From Comamonadaceae bacterium (GTDB taxonomy: Bacteria > Pseudomonadota > Gammaproteobacteria > Burkholderiales > Burkholderiaceae_C): DNA of 64,000 nt. A program made the translations under genes and the position numbers. The notes beneath the pieces were generated by a model. It was not told the origin of the DNA. It saw nothing but the letters and a program-made list of their open reading frames with translations, and ran no database searches. Location: NCBI GenBank assembly GCA_027486755.1, contig JAIXOM010000059.1:276454-340453 (forward strand), in the 5' to 3' direction. Positions within the stretch are counted from its first letter, which is position 1, and every line of letters begins with the position of its first letter. Positions 63,183 through 64,000 of this stretch are shown here, piece after piece.

Positions 63183-63872
63183 TTGAAAGTCGAATCCACT
63201 GTGCCCTTTTCACCGGGCATCAAGGCCGTGTTGTTCGACCTGGACGGCACGCTCATCGACAGCGCCCCCGACCTGGGCGCAGCCGCCGACAAAATGCGCA
63301 CCGACCGTGGCCTTTCGTCGCTGCCGCTCGAGGCCTACCGGCCCATGGCCGGCGCCGGGGCGCGGGGCATGATCGGCGTGGCCTTTGGCTACGGCGTGGA
63401 TCACCCCGAGTACGAGGCGCTGCGCGAGGAGTTCTTCCTCAACTACGAAGCCAGCCTCACCGTCCGCACCTTCGCTTTCGAGGGTGTGCCCGAACTGCTG
63501 AGCTCGCTGGAGCAGGTGGGCTTGGCCTGGGGCGTGGTCACCAACAAGATGGAGCGCTTCACCCTGCCGCTGACCCGCCAGATGCCGCTGTTCACCCGCG
63601 CGGCCACGGTCGTTTGCGGTGACACCACACCCCACCCCAAGCCGCACCCCGCCCCCTTGCTGGAAGCGGCTCGTCGCATGGGCTTGGCACCTGCGCAATG
63701 TGTGTACGTGGGCGACGATGAGCGCGACATCGTGGCCGGCCGGGCCGCGGGCATGCCCACCGTGGCGGCCTGCTACGGCTACCTCGGCGCGCAGGCCGAC
63801 ACCCTGCGCTGGGGTGCCGATGCTCACATCAATTCTGCAATCGACCTCTTGAAATGGCTCCCCAGGCCTTAA
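63183..63872 (+). CDS. gph: Phosphoglycolate phosphatase (HAD family), TTG start
   Basis: IKAVLFDLDGTLIDSAPDLGAAADKMRTDRGL...VYVGDDERDIVAGRAAGM. Confidence 0.92.
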   Translation: MKVESTVPFSPGIKAVLFDLDGTLIDSAPDLGAAADKMRTDRGLSSLPLEAYRPMAGAGARGMIGVAFGYGVDHPEYEALREEFFLNYEASLTVRTFAFEGVPELLSSLEQVGLAWGVVTNKMERFTLPLTRQMPLFTRAATVVCGDTTPHPKPHPAPLLEAARRMGLAPAQCVYVGDDERDIVAGRAAGMPTVAACYGYLGAQADTLRWGADAHINSAIDLLKWLPRP

Positions 63873-63884
63873 GATAGGTCGCTT

Positions 63885-64000
63885 GGGGCTGCATTGGTTT
63901 CGACGTGGGTTCGGACGCGGTGTGGTGCATGTCGAGCTTGGTGTGCTCGTAAATCCTGCCAAAACAAACTAACTGCAAACGACGAACGTTTCGCACTCGC
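63885..64000 (+). ncRNA. ssrA: tmRNA (transfer-messenger RNA), 5' portion, truncated by the window end
   Basis: GGGGCTGCATTGGTTTCGACGTGGGT 5' end; tag reading frame from 63975 GCA AAC GAC GAA CGT TTC GCA CTC GC = ANDERFALA. Confidence 0.93.

Overview
The window reads as a contiguous, high-GC chromosomal segment of a betaproteobacterium, probably Burkholderiales/Comamonadaceae-like (inferred from gene content and order). It is mostly core genome. In order: usp / fnr / hemN with FNR-type boxes; an EamA permease; a gamma-glutamylcyclotransferase-like gene; aceA; thrS-infC-rpmI-rplT-pheS-pheT-ihfA-merR-tRNA-Pro(GGG); a type I secretion locus (TolC / ABC / HlyD) with its own OmpR-type regulator, CHASE2 sensor kinase and an adjacent exported ClpP-fold protein; an rsuA-like gene; a beta-propeller / polysaccharide deacetylase / sterol desaturase / EI24 run; a CinA-domain gene; glnA-ntrB-ntrC with a sigma54 promoter and NtrC site; xth; a HiPIP gene; a coxD/coxE/coxG/xdhC-type maturation cluster without structural genes; a TRAP transporter / MarR / 5-oxoprolinase cluster; hldD-hldE-lapB-lapA-ihfB-rpsA-(aroA-cmk fusion)-tyrA-pheA-serC-gyrA; an OmpA-family gene; ubiG; gph; and the 5' end of the ssrA tmRNA. 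I saw no transposase, prophage, CRISPR array or rRNA. The most notable items are: a thrS leader with a short ORF and mutually exclusive antiterminator/terminator arms; an ATC start codon for infC; two stacked hairpins in the infC-rpmI gap; a pair of phased palindromes upstream of aceA; the T1SS locus with no visible substrate; and two families of dispersed intergenic palindromic repeats. All calls come from reading the sequence; no database search was run.
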